Shown: positions 60,040 to 64,000 of the stretch, one piece after another
How positions within the stretch are numbered: position 1 is the stretch's first letter
Layout: each line of letters opens with the position of its first letter
NCBI RefSeq assembly: GCF_030052815.1
Contig: NC_079503.1
Span: 43,814,735-43,878,734, forward strand
Reading direction: 5' to 3'
DNA length: 64,000 bases
Source of the DNA: Hevea brasiliensis
Taxonomy: Eukaryota; Streptophyta; Magnoliopsida; Malpighiales; Euphorbiaceae
Notes under the pieces: model-generated
The model's input: only the letters and a program-made list of their open reading frames with translations
Told to the model about the DNA's origin: nothing
The model's database searches: none
Made by a program: the position numbers and the translations under genes

Positions 60040-61640
60040 CAGTCTCTGAATAGCTATGAGTGCTGTCTCCTCATATCCCCCTCACACTCCCATGTAGCCT
60101 CCTGGCCTGAATGATGGTTCCACAACACTTTCACTAGAGGTATTTGCTTGTTCCTCAGCTGCTTCACCTCATGTGTCAAGATCTTTATGGGCTCTTTGTC
60201 ATATGTCAGGTCTGGATTCACTTCAATCTCCTTTACTGGCAAAATGTGAGAGGGGTCTGATCTGTACCTCCTTAACATGGAGACAAGGAAGACATTGTGA
60301 ATCTTTTCCAAATCCAGAGGCAATGCAAGTCTATATGCCAATGGACCCACTCTTTCTAGAACCTCATATGGCCCAATGAAGCGAGGACTTAGTTTCCCCT
60401 TTCTACCAAACCTCGTGATCCTCTTCCATGGGGAAACTTTTAGGAACACTTGTCACCCACACTGTACCGAATATCTCTTCTTTTTAGGTCAATGTAGGAC
60501 TTTTGTCTATCCATTGCAATTTTGAGTCTGTCTCTAATGAGCTTAACCTTTTCTTCCATCTGCTGCACTAATTCTGGGCCAATCAACTTCCTCTCGCCCA
60601 CTTCATCCCAACACAAGGGAGTTCTACACTTTTTTCCATAAAGTGCTTCGTATGGAGGCATCCCGATGCTTGACTGATAACTGTTATTGTAGGCAAATTC
60701 AATTAAAGGCAAGTGTGTCTCCCAACTCCCTTCAAACTCAATCACACAGGCCCGAAGCATATCCTCCGAAATTTGAATGATCCTTTCAGATTGGCTGAAT
60801 GATCCTTTCAGATTTGCCTCCTGTCTGTGGATGGAATGCTGTACTGAAGTTCAATCTAGTTCCTAGGGCTTTTTGGAGACTACCCCAGAATCTAGAAGTG
60901 AACCTTGGGTCTCTGTCTGACACAATAGACACTGGCACTCCATGTAACCTCACAACATCATTAATGTACAGTTTGACCAATCTTTCCAAGCAGTAATCCA
61001 TCCTCACTGGCAAAAAGTGTGCAGACTTGGTCAATCTATCAACAATAACCCAAACTACATCATGATTCTTTTGTGTACGTGGAAGTCCTGTCATGAAATC
61101 CATAGGGATTCTTGCCCATTTCCACTCAGGAATTGGCAATGGCTGTAGCAACCCTATAGGCACTTGGTGTTCTGCCTTTACTTGCTGACAAGTTAGGCAT
61201 TTGGCAACATATTCTGCAATGTCTTTCTTCATTCCTCTCCACCAATAGTGCTCTTTCACACTTCTGTACATTTTGGTTCCACCAGGGTGCATTGCAATAG
61301 GTGAATCATATGCTTCCTTTAAAATGGTCTGCCTCAGTTCAACATTCTCAAAAATGCACATTCTGCCCTTATATAACAACAAGCCCTCATCATTTACTGA
61401 TAATTCAGGTTTCTTGCCATCCCAAGCCTCTTCCATTAACTTGACATACTTATCATCATTCTGTGCAACTGCTTTAATTTGTCTTGCCAACATTGGCTTT
61501 ACTTGCCAAGTAGCTACCATCTGCCCATCTTCATTAATCTCCAAATTAGCATGCAATGCCCTTAACTCATGCCCCATGGACAATGGAGAAACCCTTAAAC
61601 CAGCCATAGTCTTGCGACTTAAAGCATCAGCTACAACATT
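60040..61640 (-). pseudogene. Integrase and chromodomain of element E2
   Basis: On the minus strand: the 319-residue open frame 61745-60786 has [17 protein letters not shown] (end of RNase H), the HHCC region ([20 protein letters not shown]...[11 protein letters not shown]) and the core ([26 protein letters not shown]). The catalytic-Glu region reads [12 protein letters not shown]. An 18-bp direct duplication near 60780-60818 then shifts the frame. The C-terminal domain and the chromodomain (LVKVLWNHHSGQEATWE) are at 60760-60054, broken once near 60450. No intron after Glu. Confidence 0.92.
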
Positions 61641-62030
61641 AGCTTTTCCAGACTGATAGTCTATCAAACAATCATAATCTTTTATCACCTCTAACCATCT
61701 CCTCTGCCTCAAATTTAACTCCTTTTGTGTGCCCAAGTACTTCAAACTTTTATGATCTGTGTATATATAACATCACTCCCCATACAAGTAATGTCTCTAG
61801 ATCTTCAAGGCAAAGACAATGGCTGCCAGCTCTAAGTCATGCGTGGGATAATTCCTCTCATGCGGTTTAAGCTGGCGTGAAGCATAAGCAATCACATTTC
61901 TATCTTGCATCAACACACAGCCTAATCCATTATGAGAAGCATCACTATATATGGTATGCTCGTTACCCAAAGTGGGCAAGGTTAAGACTGGAGCTTCAGT
62001 TAAACGCCTCTTTAACTCATCAAAACTTTC
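61641..62030 (-). pseudogene. RNase H domain of element E2
   Basis: [20 protein letters not shown] with the first catalytic Asp, [21 protein letters not shown], a stop at 61797, then [17 protein letters not shown]. Conserved motifs are otherwise present. Confidence 0.9.
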
Positions 62031-62880
62031 TTAGCACCGATCAGTCCACTGAAATTTTACATCCTTCCTAAGTAGGTTGGTCAGTGGAGATGCTAGCATG
62101 GAGAATCCCTTCACAAACCTCCAGTAATACCCAGCTAAACTAAGGAAACTCCGAACTTCTGTGACATTTCTAGGTGGCTTCCAATTAAGAATGACTTCTA
62201 CTTTGCTAGGATCCACCTGGATACCTTCTGCAGATACAATATGCCTTAAAAATGAAATCTCCTTTAGCCAAAACTCACATTTCGATAGTTTGGCATACAA
62301 CTGCTTCTCCCTCAAAGTCTGCAATAGTATCCTCAAGTGCTTGTCATGTTCCTCTGCATTCTTTGAGTACACCAAAATATCATCAACAAACACCACAACA
62401 AACTAGTTTAAATATGGCCTAAAGATAGTGTTCATTAGGCCCATAAAAGCAGCTGGAGCATTAGTCAACCTGAATGGCATTACCAAGAACTCATAGTGTA
62501 CCGAGTCCTAAAGGCAGTTTTAGGAATACTTTGCTCCTACACCCTCAACTAGTAGTAGCCCAATCTCAAATCAATTTCGGAGAATACAGTTGCATCCTTC
62601 AACTGATCAAACAAATCATCGATCCATGGTAGAGGATATCTATTCTTTATGGTCACCTTATTCAACTGTCTGTAGTCTATGCATAGGTGGAGAGTACCAT
62701 CCTTCTTCTTCACAAATAATACTGGTGCTCCCCAAAGTGACACACTAGGGCAGATGAAACCCTTATCTAACAATTCCTACAATTGCACCTTCAACTCTTT
62801 AAACTCAGCAGGTGCCATCCTATAAGGAGTGATGGAGATTGGCTCCACACTAGGCACAGTTTCAATTTCAAACTGCACCT
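62031..62880 (-). pseudogene. Reverse transcriptase of element E2
   Basis: The minus-strand frames 62773-62549 ([21 protein letters not shown], then [11 protein letters not shown]) and 62396-62031 ([19 protein letters not shown], the catalytic YVDD-type box) are separated by stops at about 62397-62545. The linker YRMAPAEFKELKVQL lies just upstream. The catalytic Asp pair is intact. Confidence 0.92.
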
Positions 62881-63440
62881 CTCTTTCCGGAGGCAATCCC
62901 GGTAATTCTTTCGGAAAGACATTCGAAAAATCCCAAACCATAAGAATATCTTTAAGATCTGGACTCCCCACCTGGGTGTCTATCACATGAGCTAGATAAG
63001 CTTTACATCCCTTTCTAATCATCTTTCTAACAAGTGCAGCTGAAATGATGTTGGATGGCAATAACTACCTCTCCCCGTGTATCACTACGTCTGCATACTC
63101 AGGAAGACCAAAAGTGATTGTCTTCAGTTTACAGTCGATCATGGCATGATGCCTGGCTAACCAATCCATACCCAAGATGATATCATAATCTCGGAAGGGC
63201 ATGTCAATTAAGTCTGACAGGAATGTATGTCCTTGGATCACAAAAGGACAATCCTTATACAATTTGTTCACCCTAACCTCTAACCCTAAGGGACTAATCA
63301 CTAGCACATTATAATCCATTTTCAAGCAAGGAGTGGCAACAGAACATGCAATAATGGCACTAGCATAAGAATGTGTAGAACCAGGGTCAAACAGCACATA
63401 CACATCTCTACCAAAGATGGAGAAAGTACCACCCACAACA
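62881..63440 (-). pseudogene. Aspartic protease of element E2 and linker to RT
   Basis: The open frame 63481-63065 on the minus strand carries AETSDVVGGTFSIFGRDVYV, the active-site motif LFDPGSTHSYA, and later MDWLARHHAMIDCKLK. The motif is intact, so this is the best-preserved protease in the window. It continues, after a stop near 63065, into the linker (VFPKELPGLPPEREVQFEIE). Retropepsins mature the Gag-Pol polyprotein. Confidence 0.88.
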
Positions 63441-64000
63441 TCTGATGTCTCAGCTTCCTCCCTCTGGCTCATGTTGTACACCCTGGCTGATGCACCACTC
63501 TGCTCTGGTTGGCTCGCTATGCCCTGGCTGCCAGAAGTGTTACCTCTACCCCTGCCTCAACCTCTACTAGCTGTTTGTTGTCCTCTGGAAGCAGAACCTT
63601 GAACAGATCCCTCAGTGGTGCTAGGCGGCCAAGACCTGTGAGCACTAGTGCAATCTATAGCAAAATGCCCACTTCTACCACAGTTGTAACAGGCTCCTAT
63701 GGCCTTATAACATACTCCTCTATGATTCCTGCCACAAGTTTCACAAGCACGGGTAGGAAAGGAACCCCTAGATGTCTACTGTTCGAATCTAGGTGGCCTC
63801 TGCCCTGAGAATCGTCCCTTACTAGATCCTCTGTTACTTGGTCCCCTAAAGCTCTTCCTCTTACCCGGATTGTTACTTGGACTCTGACCTGTAGGCTTAC
63901 TGCTATTCTCTTTTTCAATGGTTACCTTCTCAGATGCCCCTTCCAATTATATCCTTTCCAATTCAAGGGCCTGTGATATCAACACAGAGAAGTTGTCATG
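63441..64000 (-). pseudogene. Gag C-terminal region of element E2
   Basis: On the minus strand from the right edge: the end of the capsid region, the linker NNPGKRKSFRGPSN, a CETCGRNHRGVC word and the zinc knuckle CYNCGRSGHFAIDC near 63700-63650. A low-complexity Gly/Ser/Gln tract then leads into protease. Stops at about 63775 and 63560. The capsid core and start are outside the window. Confidence 0.87.

Larger units (their letters stand above)
14912..64000 (-). mobile_element. Element D: Ty3/gypsy chromovirus hosting all later insertions
   Basis: Minus strand. The 3' LTR is in two pieces (14912-15984 and 38005-40125) around element C. Then comes E1 with F inside it, gag-pol at 52588-56883, a degenerate primer site at about 56997-57008, and the 5' LTR from 57013, interrupted at 58084 by E2. 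The pieces of the 3' LTR sum to about 3.2 kb, close to the B LTR. The end of pol and the first bases of the 3' LTR are lost at the E1 junction. The right end is outside the window. Confidence 0.85.
58084..64000 (-). mobile_element. Element E2: Ty3/gypsy chromovirus, 5' end beyond the window
   Basis: Minus strand: 3' LTR 58084-59990, polypurine tract, chromodomain, integrase, RNase H, RT, protease and gag running off the right edge. The left flank is TGCAG (58079-58083), so the same five bases are expected after the 5' LTR. Its integrase and gag are the closest relatives in the window of the A/C pieces, so its family is a candidate helper for A and C. Broken by scattered stops and frameshifts. 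Confidence 0.92.

Noticed and set aside
58084..64000. Endogenous pararetrovirus or retrovirus-like element with envelope
   Set aside because: The domain order is protease, RT, RNase H, integrase, chromodomain between LTRs. No movement-protein or envelope frame is present.

Overview
This is plant nuclear DNA from a repeat-rich, probably heterochromatic block. I see no single-copy cellular gene, rRNA or tRNA gene. The plant call rests on Ty3/gypsy chromoviruses with a C-terminal chromodomain and initiator-Met-tRNA primer sites, on a CACTA element with a plant-type terminus, and on very AT-rich sequence. The elements look like the Tekay/Del clade with unusually long LTRs (3 to 4.5 kb). A woody eudicot is plausible, but I cannot name the species from the sequence.

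Layout. (1) 1-11190: element A on the minus strand, inserted into a CACTA transposon. A carries a solo LTR (1856-5259, target duplication ATATT). (2) 11191-13222: 3' part of the CACTA element, with a decayed transposase, subterminal repeats and terminal repeat. (3) 13223-14911: AT-rich DNA with microsatellites and a short repeat array. (4) 14912 to beyond the right edge: element D on the minus strand, which holds everything else. Its 3' LTR contains element C (15985-38004, duplication CACCA), whose own 3' LTR contains element B (18509-29529, plus strand, duplication CTGCA/CTACA). Its 3' LTR also holds the truncated LTR E1 (40126-52588), which contains element F (42107-51502, duplication GTTTC/GTTTT). 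D's gag-pol is at 52588-56883 and its 5' LTR starts at 57013. That LTR is interrupted by element E2 (58084 to the right edge, minus strand).

Function. B, D and E2 carry decayed gag, protease, RT, RNase H, integrase and chromodomain, so they descend from autonomous elements. A and C share one mosaic internal region with no recognisable RT or RNase H, so they look like a non-autonomous family that moved with proteins supplied in trans. F is two 4.5-kb LTRs around a 355-bp non-coding core. All coding regions are broken by stops and frameshifts.

The most interesting signals are RNA-processing ones. In most LTRs a TATA-like box is followed about 190-265 bp later by a strong 5' splice site. B, D and F have a strong 3' splice site just before the gag ATG, so splicing would remove the primer site and most of the LTR from the mRNA. 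B and D also share a 74-75 bp GT-AG intron inside integrase, just after the catalytic Glu. A short hairpin next to GTGGTGC is conserved in every LTR family, on either strand.
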